Shown here one piece after another: positions 1 through 8,089 of a stretch of 14,833 nucleotides of DNA (positions within the stretch are counted from its first letter, which is position 1; every line of letters begins with the position of its first letter). Below the pieces are notes generated by a model. That model was not told the DNA's origin. It saw only the letters and a program-made list of their open reading frames with translations, and searched no databases. The DNA is from a bacterium UBP6_UBA1177 (GTDB taxonomy: Bacteria; UBP6; UBA1177), in NCBI GenBank assembly GCA_002310995.1, contig DBYV01000060.1:1-14833 (forward strand), written 5' to 3'. The position numbers were made by a program, and so were the translations under genes.

Positions 1-1770
1 AGGTTTTTTTGTAGTGCAGCCAGTCTCTTTGCCCCACCAGAAGTAGCCTTCATCGCAACTGCACGAATAGAAAAAAGCACTTAAAGATTTACAGTTTCCG
101 GAAGCATGTTCGAAGTCTGCGCATGAAACACCGGCGCATGGATCGACGCACTTTTCATTGTCCCATACCCAGTTGTCACGACAGATGCACTGGTATGAAT
201 CGATATTCAGAGCCATACATTCTCCTGTCGAATTTTTGTCTTCACCGCATGTATTCGGATTGCACGGAGAAACGCATTTCTTGCCGTTCCAGAACCATCC
301 GTTACGGCAGACACACTCGTATGAGTCTATATTTGAGACAATACATTCTCCTGTCGAATTTTTGTCTTCGCTGCACATATTCGGATCACATGGAGAAACA
401 CATTCCTTGCCATTCCAGAAATAGCCTTCAACGCATCCGCAGGAATAGTTTTCAAGGTTGTCTATGGAACAGATTCCATCGGAATGTTTATCGTTTTCAC
501 ATGGATTGGGGTTGCATAGAGAAACACATTTTTTACCGTTCCAAAAGTAATCTCTTGCACAAGGCTCGTTTCTGACGCAAAAAGCCGACAGCAGGTTTGG
601 TTTTGTCAACTGCTTGCCGTTACCGTCCATTGGTTCTATTCCAAGGGCGTTTTCACTGTTGTTTGATGTGGAAGAGCACAAGTAAAAATAATTCCACCAT
701 TCATATAGAACGGTCTGCATTATTTCTTTTAATCCTGGCGGCAGCGCGGCAGGTCTTTTTATGGCATGATCAACTATGGAGAAAAATTCGTTGATATTAG
801 GCAGTCTCCAGTCGGAAAATCCTGCGAAAGTCAGATTTTCACAGAAAGCGAGAGAGTCCTGCCAGCTGCCGTCAACGAACCCGCGCGCCCTTCGCCATGC
901 AAGAGAGGTTTCATAATCAACGTCAATAGATTCTCCCCCGATAGTGATAGTTCCGAATGACGATATTATTTCCAGAGGTTCACCACGAACACAGTGCGCA
1001 TGATGCATTTGCGTTTTTTCTTCATGTGAAACTGCGCCGGAATTGTTGTCAACATACCATGCGTAGGAATCATTCCCTGTATATTCCTGCATAGACCAGA
1101 AATCAGATTTTTCTTTAAAATTCAATACATTACGATAAGAGATCAGTTCTTTGGGAAGTGGAAGGCGCCAGTTATCGTAACCACTGTATTCCAGATTTTC
1201 GCAATATTTGACAGCTTCTTCCCATGTATAGGCCGAATCTGAAATTTTATCCGTCCATTCTATTTTCAGGTTGTAGTCCCGTATAGTAGGATTGTCAGAG
1301 TCAGCCGTAGAGAAATTTTGCGGAATACAGTATCCGAGTTTTGCATACTGCGCATCCTGACCGTAAAAATCATCATTTTTGTCAGGACAAGATATTTCCT
1401 CTTTGTTGTTGTAACATGTAGTCTGACCGGTGCAAATATTTGCATAAGTTATTTTTTTACATCCTGGATTTGCCCAGAAGTAGCCTTCAAGACAGCCACA
1501 TTCGAAACTGCCGTCATCTTTATCGGTGCAGGTTCCGTCAACATTGGCAAGATTTTTGCACGGATTTGTATCACAATGAATTGACTCGTCAGCTTCAGTA
1601 TTCTCTTCTTCTTCATTTTCCTCTGCTTCATCATCATTTTCTTCTGTACCGTCAACATCTGCGGCATCCTCATCCGGCAGAATATCGGCATCACTTTCCG
1701 CTTTTTTCGAACTGCTGCACGAAACGGCCAAAAATGCTAATAAAATCAGGAAAATGATGAGTTTTTTCAT
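1..1770 (-). CDS. EGF/DUF1566 modular lipoprotein, copy 1 of 3 (C-terminus outside window)
   Basis: The frame is open from the ATG at 1770 to the window edge (590 codons, no stop), so the C-terminal part is missing. Visible order: signal peptide with lipobox AVSC (acylated Cys18), acidic tether at about 22-64, a six-Cys EGF-like module (Cys66-Cys104), a CTGQ...GQDAQYA lead-in (about 111-152), DUF1566 domain 1 (about 165-262, YCENLEYSGYDNWRLP), DUF1566 domain 2 (about 283-403, FCENLTFAGFSDWRLP), then four EGF-like units starting at Cys419, 461, 503 and 545, exactly 42 residues apart. A GGAG Shine-Dalgarno lies 7 nt before the ATG, inside the 13-nt gap after copy 2, so it is probably co-transcribed with it. 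By comparison with copies 2 and 3, another 430 or so residues with two more DUF1566 domains and terminal EGF units should follow. DUF1566 (PF07603) includes the C-terminal domain of the Legionella adhesin Lcl, so a surface adhesive or ligand-binding role is plausible but unproven. Family call is firm; function is not. Confidence 0.88.
   Translation of the reverse strand, partial: MKKLIIFLILLAFLAVSCSSSKKAESDADILPDEDAADVDGTEENDDEAEENEEEENTEADESIHCDTNPCKNLANVDGTCTDKDDGSFECGCLEGYFWANPGCKKITYANICTGQTTCYNNKEEISCPDKNDDFYGQDAQYAKLGYCIPQNFSTADSDNPTIRDYNLKIEWTDKISDSAYTWEEAVKYCENLEYSGYDNWRLPLPKELISYRNVLNFKEKSDFWSMQEYTGNDSYAWYVDNNSGAVSHEEKTQMHHAHCVRGEPLEIISSFGTITIGGESIDVDYETSLAWRRARGFVDGSWQDSLAFCENLTFAGFSDWRLPNINEFFSIVDHAIKRPAALPPGLKEIMQTVLYEWWNYFYLCSSTSNNSENALGIEPMDGNGKQLTKPNLLSAFCVRNEPCARDYFWNGKKCVSLCNPNPCENDKHSDGICSIDNLENYSCGCVEGYFWNGKECVSPCDPNMCSEDKNSTGECIVSNIDSYECVCRNGWFWNGKKCVSPCNPNTCGEDKNSTGECMALNIDSYQCICRDNWVWDNEKCVDPCAGVSCADFEHASGNCKSLSAFFYSCSCDEGYFWWGKETGCTTKKP
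16..516 (-). repeat. Four in-frame 126-bp EGF-like units in lipoprotein copy 1
   Basis: Four consecutive units encode EGF-like modules starting at residues 419, 461, 503 and 545, each 42 residues (126 bp) apart. Each has six cysteines in the order C-x4-C, GxC, CxC, C and usually a NSTGEC or HSDGxC core followed by an aromatic FWNGKKC-type end. DNA is well conserved: the string ACATTCTCCTGTCG recurs at 217 and 343 on the plus strand, 126 bp apart. Units 2 and 3 are closest to each other. Confidence 0.85.
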
Positions 1771-1783
1771 GGTGTTTCTCCAA

Positions 1784-4700
1784 TTATTTTGTTTTCCTGC
1801 ATTCTTCATATTTTGTGTTCCACGAATAGCCTTCTATGCAGTTGCAGCGGTAATAGATCTCGTAGCCCTTGTTGGTTTTGTAATATTTCTGCTCGCATGT
1901 TCCGTATGAATTTGCCATATTTTCGCATGGGTTCGGGTTGCAGAGGTCTTCGAGACAGGCATTGGGAAACCACGCGTATCCTTCAACGCAGCCGCAGTAG
2001 GATCCGTCGTTTCCGTTTTCATGGCAGTTCCCGTCACTGTGTTCCATGTTCTGACACGGATTCGTATTGCAGTCAAAGACGCATTTGCGGCTTTCAGGAT
2101 CCCATGAAAAATTTTCCTCGCATCCGCAGTAATAACCCTCGTCATTATCATCGTAGCAGTTGTAATCAGAATTATTATCATAATAGCATGGATTATCATA
2201 ACATGATCTTAGACACTCCTTTTTGTCGTAATTCCAGAAGTAGTAATTATCAATGCAGCCGCAGGCAAAATTTTCTTCATCCAAAACTGTGCATAATCCG
2301 GTAGAATTAGAGAATGACTGGCACGGATTGCCTGCACACGGGTTTGTCGCACACTTTTTACCGTTCCAGAATTTTCCTTTTCCGCAAGGATCATTAGCAA
2401 CACATAAAGTATCAGCCATGTTATCTTCTTTGACAGGCAGATTTGAATAAATATAGGCATAGTCGGAAGTCTGATTCGCCAATTTTGTTGTCGATGTTCT
2501 GGCTCCGCCTAATGAATTGAAAGTCAGTTCTTTGAAATTTGGCACTCTCCAGTCCGAAATTCCGGCATATTCAAGTTCCGAGCAATATTTCAGCGCTTCT
2601 TTCCATGTATATTTTGCTGTTTCTACAATCAGATGATCGTAAGGGTAATCCGCTTTTATAAAAATCAAATCATTGTAGTTGTTCCACATGACTTTCTTTC
2701 CGAAAGTTTCAGAGATGAAATGGTGCCCAGGAAATGCTGCGTTCCCGCCTCTGGCACAGCGGATATTGAAAGAATATGGAGCTTCTGTCTTTGAATAATC
2801 ATACCAGTCGAAATAGTATTTTACTACATACGTTGAGGGTTCAGTAAAATCAAATATTGTATAATCGTATTCGGTATAAGCCCCTGGGCCTGAGACAATA
2901 AAAATATCTTCCATTGTGGATGTCCAGAATGATCCGCTGTCTGAGAAATATTCGGTATTGACTGCCGGAGCATATCTGCCGTAATCTGTGATAGTCATAA
3001 AATCTTCCATCGACGGAAGCCTCCAGTCGTCGTAACCGCCGTAAACAAGATTTTCGCAGTAAGCCAGAACATCTTCAATGTAAAGTTCTTCAACAGGCGG
3101 GATTTTCTGCTGCCACATCAGACCGAGGTTGTTGTCGATTACCACTGGCTCGTTTTCGACTGAATTATCAATCGAGAAACTCTGTGGTGCGCAGTATCCG
3201 AGCGCAGCATATTGGGCATCCTGCCCGAAGAAATCATCGCCGAAATCGGGACAAGGGATCTCTTTCTCGTTGTCGTAACATTTGTTTTGACCTGTGCAGA
3301 CATTTACCGCAGCAGGTCTATCATTCAGACATCCTTTTCTGCTGCCGTGCCAGAAGTAGCCTTCCTCACAGCCGCAGATGAAAGAATTCCCTGCTTTTGT
3401 ACATTCTCCAGTCGAATTTTCGTAACCTTTGCAGGTGTCCTCTTCGCAGGGATTCACGCATTTTCTGCCGCCCCAGAAATAATTTCCCTGACATTTGCAG
3501 AAATAGAGGTCAATACTGGCCGTTATGCACTCTCCGGTTGAATTTTTGTCATCTTTGCACGGATTCGGGGCGCATGGATTAACGCACTTTTCATCATCCC
3601 AGAAATAGTTTTTAACGCATCCGCAGGAATATTCCATGAAATCAATCAAGTTACACTGTCCGGTCGAATTTTTGTCATCTTTGCACGGGTCATCTTTGCA
3701 CAGATCTTCAAGGCATTTTTCGCCGTTCCACCAGTAGTTTTTCTTACACGGTTCATTCCTGACGCACAGAGCCTTGGAATAAAAGTCGGTATCTTTCGTT
3801 TTTAGTTCGCTTCCGATCATTCCGTCGCTAAAAGAGATTGTTGCGAAACTTTCATTATAAACAGGACTTGTAGTAGTAGATGTAATAAGCGGCGAGCTGA
3901 AATTTTTTTCAGCATCCGGAAAATCAGAGACGGGATTTGATTTTTCGTAATCAACAAGTGAAAGAAGTTCGTGGCGGTTCGGTAATCTCCAGTCGGAAAA
4001 TCCGGCATATTCAAGGTTCTCGCAGTAGGCAAGCGCCTCTTTCCACGATGAGGCTTCTTCGGGTATTTTCATCCATGCAAGACCGCTGTCAAAATCCCGG
4101 ACGATTTCATTTCCGTTGATTATAAAAACTTTGAATACAGGTAATGCAGGAGTTTTTTTCCTCACACACTGAACATTATAACTTGATGTTTTTGGGAAAG
4201 TTTTGAGAAGTTTTTCATCTTCATCATCAATATGCAAAACCCACGCTTGAGTAGAATCGTTTGCCTGTGAAGTTCCGCTCCACAAAGTGCGGGACGGTGA
4301 AAGTGAAGTCGGACTTAACAGATGAAAAAAAAGAAGTTCTTTCGGTTCGGGAAGCCTCCAGTCATTGTGACCGGCGTATTCAAGTTCCTCGCAATATTTT
4401 ACTGCTTCATCCCAAGTGTATAAAGACTCCGAATCTTCCGCGCTCCACTCGATTTTCAAGTTGTTGTCAGAAACTACCGGTTCATTGCTGACAGAATCAT
4501 CTGTCGAAAAATTTTGCGGCACACAGATGCCGCGTTTTGCATATTGAGCATCCTGACCGTAAAACTCTCCAGTTTCTTGTGGACATAAAATCCGGTTTTT
4601 GTTGTCGTAACACTCGCTTGCCCCGGTGCAGATATTTGCGTAAGTTATTTTCTTACAGCCGGGATTGGCCCAGAAATAGCCGTCATTGCACCCGCAACGT

Positions 4701-4918
4701 TTCCCGCTACCGGAATAAATGTATTCTCCGCTGGAATTTGCGAATTGTCCGCAAAGATTTTCCTCATCCGGAATTACATCAGCATCGTTTCCCTCATCAT
4801 CTTCACTTGCCGCATCCTCATCCGGCAGAATATCGATGTCGTTTTCCGCTTTTTTCGAACCGCTGCACGAAACGGTAAAAAACACTAATAAAATCAGGGA
4901 AATGATGAGTTTTTTCAC
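1784..4918 (-). CDS. EGF/DUF1566 modular lipoprotein, copy 2 of 3
   Basis: A complete protein of 1044 residues with a GTG start at 4918, preceded 7 nt upstream by GAGG in the 30-nt gap after copy 3. Signal peptide with lipobox TVSC (Cys18) and Ser at +2, consistent with outer-membrane sorting by the Lol rule where it applies; acidic tether about 22-54; a reduced four-Cys EGF-like module (Cys56-88). First half: CTGA...GQDAQYA lead-in (97-136), DUF1566 domains at about 152-253 (HNDWRLP) and 271-390 (FSDWRLP), then three EGF-like units from Cys407, 449 and 491. Second half repeats this: lead-in 540-581, DUF1566 at about 595-722 (YDDWRLP) and 742-844 (ISDWRVP), then four EGF-like units from Cys861, 906, 950 and 993. 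The Cys pattern (C-x4-C, GxC, CxC, C) is that of EGF domains. It lies in the middle of a three-gene operon. Most likely a surface or periplasm-facing disulfide-rich adhesive or binding lipoprotein; the ligand is unknown. Confidence 0.9.
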   Translation of the reverse strand: MKKLIISLILLVFFTVSCSGSKKAENDIDILPDEDAASEDDEGNDADVIPDEENLCGQFANSSGEYIYSGSGKRCGCNDGYFWANPGCKKITYANICTGASECYDNKNRILCPQETGEFYGQDAQYAKRGICVPQNFSTDDSVSNEPVVSDNNLKIEWSAEDSESLYTWDEAVKYCEELEYAGHNDWRLPEPKELLFFHLLSPTSLSPSRTLWSGTSQANDSTQAWVLHIDDEDEKLLKTFPKTSSYNVQCVRKKTPALPVFKVFIINGNEIVRDFDSGLAWMKIPEEASSWKEALAYCENLEYAGFSDWRLPNRHELLSLVDYEKSNPVSDFPDAEKNFSSPLITSTTTSPVYNESFATISFSDGMIGSELKTKDTDFYSKALCVRNEPCKKNYWWNGEKCLEDLCKDDPCKDDKNSTGQCNLIDFMEYSCGCVKNYFWDDEKCVNPCAPNPCKDDKNSTGECITASIDLYFCKCQGNYFWGGRKCVNPCEEDTCKGYENSTGECTKAGNSFICGCEEGYFWHGSRKGCLNDRPAAVNVCTGQNKCYDNEKEIPCPDFGDDFFGQDAQYAALGYCAPQSFSIDNSVENEPVVIDNNLGLMWQQKIPPVEELYIEDVLAYCENLVYGGYDDWRLPSMEDFMTITDYGRYAPAVNTEYFSDSGSFWTSTMEDIFIVSGPGAYTEYDYTIFDFTEPSTYVVKYYFDWYDYSKTEAPYSFNIRCARGGNAAFPGHHFISETFGKKVMWNNYNDLIFIKADYPYDHLIVETAKYTWKEALKYCSELEYAGISDWRVPNFKELTFNSLGGARTSTTKLANQTSDYAYIYSNLPVKEDNMADTLCVANDPCGKGKFWNGKKCATNPCAGNPCQSFSNSTGLCTVLDEENFACGCIDNYYFWNYDKKECLRSCYDNPCYYDNNSDYNCYDDNDEGYYCGCEENFSWDPESRKCVFDCNTNPCQNMEHSDGNCHENGNDGSYCGCVEGYAWFPNACLEDLCNPNPCENMANSYGTCEQKYYKTNKGYEIYYRCNCIEGYSWNTKYEECRKTK
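1799..2338 (-). repeat. Four C-terminal EGF-like units in lipoprotein copy 2
   Basis: Units start at Cys861, 906, 950 and 993 (periods of 45, 44 and 43 residues), so this array is less regular than the central one. Each keeps six cysteines in EGF order and ends in a W-containing stretch before the last Cys. The final unit is the longest, with an insertion between its third and fourth cysteines. Confidence 0.82.
3323..3700 (-). repeat. Three in-frame 126-bp EGF-like units, middle of lipoprotein copy 2
   Basis: Units start at Cys407, 449 and 491 with an exact 42-residue period. All have six EGF-pattern cysteines. The DKNSTG core appears in the first two, and ENSTGEC in the third. They separate the two DUF1566 pairs of the protein. 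Confidence 0.85.
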
Positions 4919-4948
4919 AACTAAACCTCTTGACTCAAATTAAAGTTA

Positions 4949-7900
4949 TCACTCCTTTACGCATTTTCCTTTGCTTGTCCAGTCATCTTCGAAAAAGTCT
5001 TCAGGATCCCATGAGTAACCTTCAACACAGTCGCAGTAACAATACGGATGACCTATTGATGTGCCTAATATCCGGCATATTCCGTCGGAATCGGCAAGGT
5101 TTTCACAACGATTCGGCTCACAGCAGTTTTCCTGGCACTCGTAGTCCAGCCAGATATATCCTTCGGAACAGCCGCATCTGTAACCTTCCGTTTCGTCATC
5201 AAGACATACTCCGTCGCTGTGTTCCTTGTCATCGCACGGGTTTACATCGCAGGAGCGGCTGCATTCCGCTTTACTCTGACTCCAGTAGTATGTTGCATCG
5301 CATCCGCATGAATAAAGCTCTTCGTTTATGACTTTGCATATTTTGTCGGAATGGTTGTCTGACTGGCACGGATTGCCTGAGCACGGATTTTTTATGCACT
5401 TAACGCCGTTCCAGATTTTTCCGTTTTCGCATGGATTGTTTGTGACACATAAAGTATTTTCGCGCTTCTCGTCCTTTTTGTACTGGTAATCGGAACTCAA
5501 ATCCGATAATTTTGTGGTCGATGAGTGGCCTTCTGCTGCAAAATTCAGAGGATGTTCTTTGATATTCGGCAGCCTCCAGTCTGAAATTCCGGCATAATCA
5601 AGTTCGGAACAGTATTTCAGTGCTTCAGACCATGTAAGGCTTGCAGTATCATTTTTCATAAAAATCAAATCGTTGTCATAATTCCACCAGATGTTTTCTC
5701 CTAAAGTCTCCTGTGTAAAAATCAAAGCACTTCCGGACATGTCGGTTCCACGGACACAGCGGATGTTAAATGAATGAGGGTAGCTCCGTGATCCACTGTT
5801 TCCGATTTCGCCGTATGAGCCTGTGAAGGATGAAGAATAGGTTTCAACTTGAAAAGCTGAAAGTTCAGTAAAATCAAATATTTTATAGTGCTCGGTAGTG
5901 GAATGGGAATAAATCTGGTTGTTGTAACTATCTTCATAAGTGGTGTAATTTGTACTTGTCCAGAATGATCCGGCATCAGGGAAATATTCGGTGTCGATTC
6001 CGGGTGAATATCTGCCAAAATCGGCTATCGTGATAAATTCTTCTTCTGTCGGCAGTTTCCAGTCATTGTAACCGCCGTAAACAAGATTTTCGCAGTATGA
6101 TATAACAGAACTGATGGGAAGAACCTCTGCCTGCGGAATATTCCGCTGCCATATCATGCCTAAGTTGTTGTCAACGATGACAGGTTCGTTTTCGGTCGTA
6201 TAATCAATTGAAAAATTCTGCGGTGCGCAGTAGCCGAGTGAAGCATAGTAGGCATCCTGACCGGAAAATTCCTTGCCTTCAGCCGGACACTGGATCTCTT
6301 TTTCGTTGTCGTAGCACTTGTTCTGAGCTGTGCAGATGTTTGCCGTCGCCGGTTTTCTTGCCTTGCAGCCTTTCTCTTTTCCCCACCACCAGTAGCCTTC
6401 ATCGCAGCCGCATGAATAAGCGAAGGCGCTGTAGGCTTTGCATCCTGTTCCGTGTTCAGGATTTCCGCAGTCGGCATCTTCGCACGGATTTACGCACTTA
6501 ACGCCGTCCCAGAACCAGCCGTCACGGCATTCGCACTTGTATGAATCTTTGGCCGATACAATGCAGAGTCCTGTCGAATTTTTATCTTCATCACACGGAT
6601 TCGGGTCGCACGGCGAGACACATTTTTTTCCGTTCCAGAAATAGTTTTCGGCGCATCCGCAGGAATATTTTCCCAGATTTTCGATAATACATTCCCCGTC
6701 TGAATGTTCGTCATTTTTGCACGGATCGCTGTTGCAGGGCGATTCGACGCATTTTTTCCCGTTCCAGAACCAGCCGCTTCTGCATGGATCGTTTCTTATA
6801 CACAGAGCGTTTGCAACTACTCCGCAATAGTCGGTTATCTGGATATTTACATTCCGTCCGTCGCTGATATCTAGAGTGTGTGAGTAGTAGAGCATTTCGT
6901 CTTCATAAGACGACGAATATTCATTTTCATAATCATTTGTAGAGGAGGACCAGAAATAGGGCTCTGATAGGTCTGACTCAAATCCCGGGAAATTGGAAAC
7001 ACCGCCGTTTTTGTGGTCTGCCAGCGAAGTCAGCTCGTTTATGTTGGGCATTCTCCAGTCATAAAATCCGGCATAACTTGAGTTTTCGCATAAAACCATC
7101 GAGTCAATCCACCTGAGATTGCTTAAGAGGTTTTTCTGCCAGATAATTCCGCTTTCAAGATCGCGTACGATCTCAGCATTGTTTATCCTGATAGTTTGGA
7201 AACGCGGCGAAGAAGAAGTGTATTCTCCCTCAGGTTCTGGATCTTCTCTCACGCAGCGGACACCGGCCTCCAGAAGTTTATATCTCAGTTCCAGATTGTG
7301 TTTGTCATTTATATACCATGCGTTTTCGCCCAACGACACGGAAGACCATAATTCAGTTTTGTCTGCAAATTCTTTCGGACCGGCAATCAGCAGCTCTCTC
7401 GGCAAAGGAAGCCGCCAGTCGTCGTGACCGCCGTATTCCAGATTTTCGCAAAAATCCACGGCTTCTTTCCAAGTATAATCTCCGGTGACTTTATTCATCC
7501 ACTCGATTTTCAAATTGTCGTCGATACTGGTTGTCTCCCCTGCGTAGTAATTTTTCTGCGTAAAGTCCTGCTTCAGGCAATAGCCTTCTTTTGCATAATA
7601 GCCGTCCTGTCCCTGAGGATTGTTTTTATCGCTGCAGTAGTAAGTGTGGCCGTACAGGTTATTTTCGTAGCAATATTCCTGCCCTGTGCAGATGTTTGCA
7701 AAAGTTATCTTTTTGCATCCCGGATTTCCCCAGAAATAGCCTTCAGCGCAGCCGCATTCGAAATTTCCGTTTTCATAGTAGAGTATCGTGCCGTCCGTAT
7801 TTGCGAAATTTTCGCACGGATTGCTGTCGCCGGTTTCATCTGTATCTTCATCGTCATCATAATTATCTTCTTCCTCTTCTTCAGCTGTATCCTCGTCAGT

Positions 7901-8020
7901 TGTTGCTGTGTCATCATCAGGCAAAATATCAGTGTCAATATCATTTTCCGCTTTTTTCGAGCCGCTGCACGAAACAGCTAAAAATATCAGCGCGATAAAG
8001 AAAAGAAGGAGTTTTTTCAT
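4949..8020 (-). CDS. EGF/DUF1566 modular lipoprotein, copy 3 of 3 (first gene of the operon)
   Basis: A complete 1023-residue protein, first of three tandem paralogues. The ATG at 8020 has a strong GGGGAGG Shine-Dalgarno 5 nt upstream. Signal peptide with lipobox AVSC (Cys18); a long, very acidic tether (about 22-66, mostly Asp, Glu and Thr); reduced four-Cys EGF-like module (Cys69-102); lead-in CTGQ...GQDGYYA (111-152); DUF1566 domains at about 167-258 (HDDWRLP) and 283-410 (FYDWRMP); three EGF-like units from Cys429, 471 and 513; second lead-in CTAQ...GQDAYYA (563-603); DUF1566 domains at about 617-757 (YNDWKLP) and 774-862 (ISDWRLP); three terminal EGF-like units from Cys880, 924 and 967. 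The last unit carries two extra cysteines (966 and 994), which may form an additional disulfide. The repeated two-half layout shows an internal duplication. Acts, by inference, at the cell envelope as an adhesin-like or carbohydrate-binding lipoprotein. Confidence 0.9.
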   Translation of the reverse strand: MKKLLLFFIALIFLAVSCSGSKKAENDIDTDILPDDDTATTDEDTAEEEEEDNYDDDEDTDETGDSNPCENFANTDGTILYYENGNFECGCAEGYFWGNPGCKKITFANICTGQEYCYENNLYGHTYYCSDKNNPQGQDGYYAKEGYCLKQDFTQKNYYAGETTSIDDNLKIEWMNKVTGDYTWKEAVDFCENLEYGGHDDWRLPLPRELLIAGPKEFADKTELWSSVSLGENAWYINDKHNLELRYKLLEAGVRCVREDPEPEGEYTSSSPRFQTIRINNAEIVRDLESGIIWQKNLLSNLRWIDSMVLCENSSYAGFYDWRMPNINELTSLADHKNGGVSNFPGFESDLSEPYFWSSSTNDYENEYSSSYEDEMLYYSHTLDISDGRNVNIQITDYCGVVANALCIRNDPCRSGWFWNGKKCVESPCNSDPCKNDEHSDGECIIENLGKYSCGCAENYFWNGKKCVSPCDPNPCDEDKNSTGLCIVSAKDSYKCECRDGWFWDGVKCVNPCEDADCGNPEHGTGCKAYSAFAYSCGCDEGYWWWGKEKGCKARKPATANICTAQNKCYDNEKEIQCPAEGKEFSGQDAYYASLGYCAPQNFSIDYTTENEPVIVDNNLGMIWQRNIPQAEVLPISSVISYCENLVYGGYNDWKLPTEEEFITIADFGRYSPGIDTEYFPDAGSFWTSTNYTTYEDSYNNQIYSHSTTEHYKIFDFTELSAFQVETYSSSFTGSYGEIGNSGSRSYPHSFNIRCVRGTDMSGSALIFTQETLGENIWWNYDNDLIFMKNDTASLTWSEALKYCSELDYAGISDWRLPNIKEHPLNFAAEGHSSTTKLSDLSSDYQYKKDEKRENTLCVTNNPCENGKIWNGVKCIKNPCSGNPCQSDNHSDKICKVINEELYSCGCDATYYWSQSKAECSRSCDVNPCDDKEHSDGVCLDDETEGYRCGCSEGYIWLDYECQENCCEPNRCENLADSDGICRILGTSIGHPYCYCDCVEGYSWDPEDFFEDDWTSKGKCVKE
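4961..5383 (-). repeat. Three C-terminal EGF-like units in lipoprotein copy 3
   Basis: Units start at Cys880, 924 and 967. The first two have the normal six cysteines. The last has eight, because of an additional Cys966 directly before its first cysteine and an additional Cys994 just before the CxC pair. Copy 2 has one unit more at the same place. Confidence 0.82.
6365..6736 (-). repeat. Three in-frame 126-bp EGF-like units, middle of lipoprotein copy 3
   Basis: Units start at Cys429, 471 and 513, again exactly 42 residues apart. Units 1 and 2 resemble units 1 and 2 of copy 1 (HSDGEC then NSTGLC cores), and unit 3, with YSCGCDEGYWWWGKEKGC, resembles unit 4 of copy 1. Confidence 0.85.
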
Positions 8021-8054
8021 TGGAACCTCCCCAGTGAAAAAATAAAAACGTTAT

Positions 8055-8082
8055 ATTTTACGAATTTTTGGAAAAAATTCAA
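8055..8082 (-). promoter_or_regulatory. Candidate sigma70 promoter for the lipoprotein operon
   Basis: Minus-strand TTGAAT (8082-8077), a 16-nt spacer and TAAAAT (8060-8055), 35 nt upstream of the ATG of copy 3. The flanking DNA is AT-rich, so a chance match is possible. An 8-bp inverted repeat (GAATTTTT at 8062-8069 and AAAAATTC at 8073-8080) fills the spacer and touches the -35 box. Confidence 0.4.
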
Positions 8083-8089
8083 TAAAATA

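Noticed and set aside
16..516. Possible CRISPR-like regular repeats
   Set aside because: The 126-bp periodicity is in frame with a coding sequence, each unit is conserved over its whole length as an EGF module, and there is no repeat-spacer alternation.
123..575. Plus-strand frame encoding a Cys/His/Arg-rich 150-residue product with repeats
   Set aside because: It is the antisense of the EGF repeats of lipoprotein copy 1; its repetition only mirrors the 126-bp units, and the minus frame is a full open, conserved coding sequence.
1315..1440. The CTGQ...CYNN...GQDAQYA segment before DUF1566 domains as a new module
   Set aside because: A similar lead-in (TGQ, CYD, CP, GQDA-Y) is, as I recall, common before DUF1566 domains in other bacteria, so I treat it as part of that domain's usual context.
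1..1770. Copy 1 of the lipoproteins as a truncated pseudogene
   Set aside because: The frame is uninterrupted through all 590 codons to the window edge and module spacing is intact; only the window boundary cuts it.
7424..7981. Plus-strand 185-residue frame that looks like a multi-pass membrane protein
   Set aside because: It lies opposite the acidic tether and N-terminus of lipoprotein copy 3. Asp and Glu codons read backwards give Ile, Val and Phe, which creates a false hydrophobic pattern.
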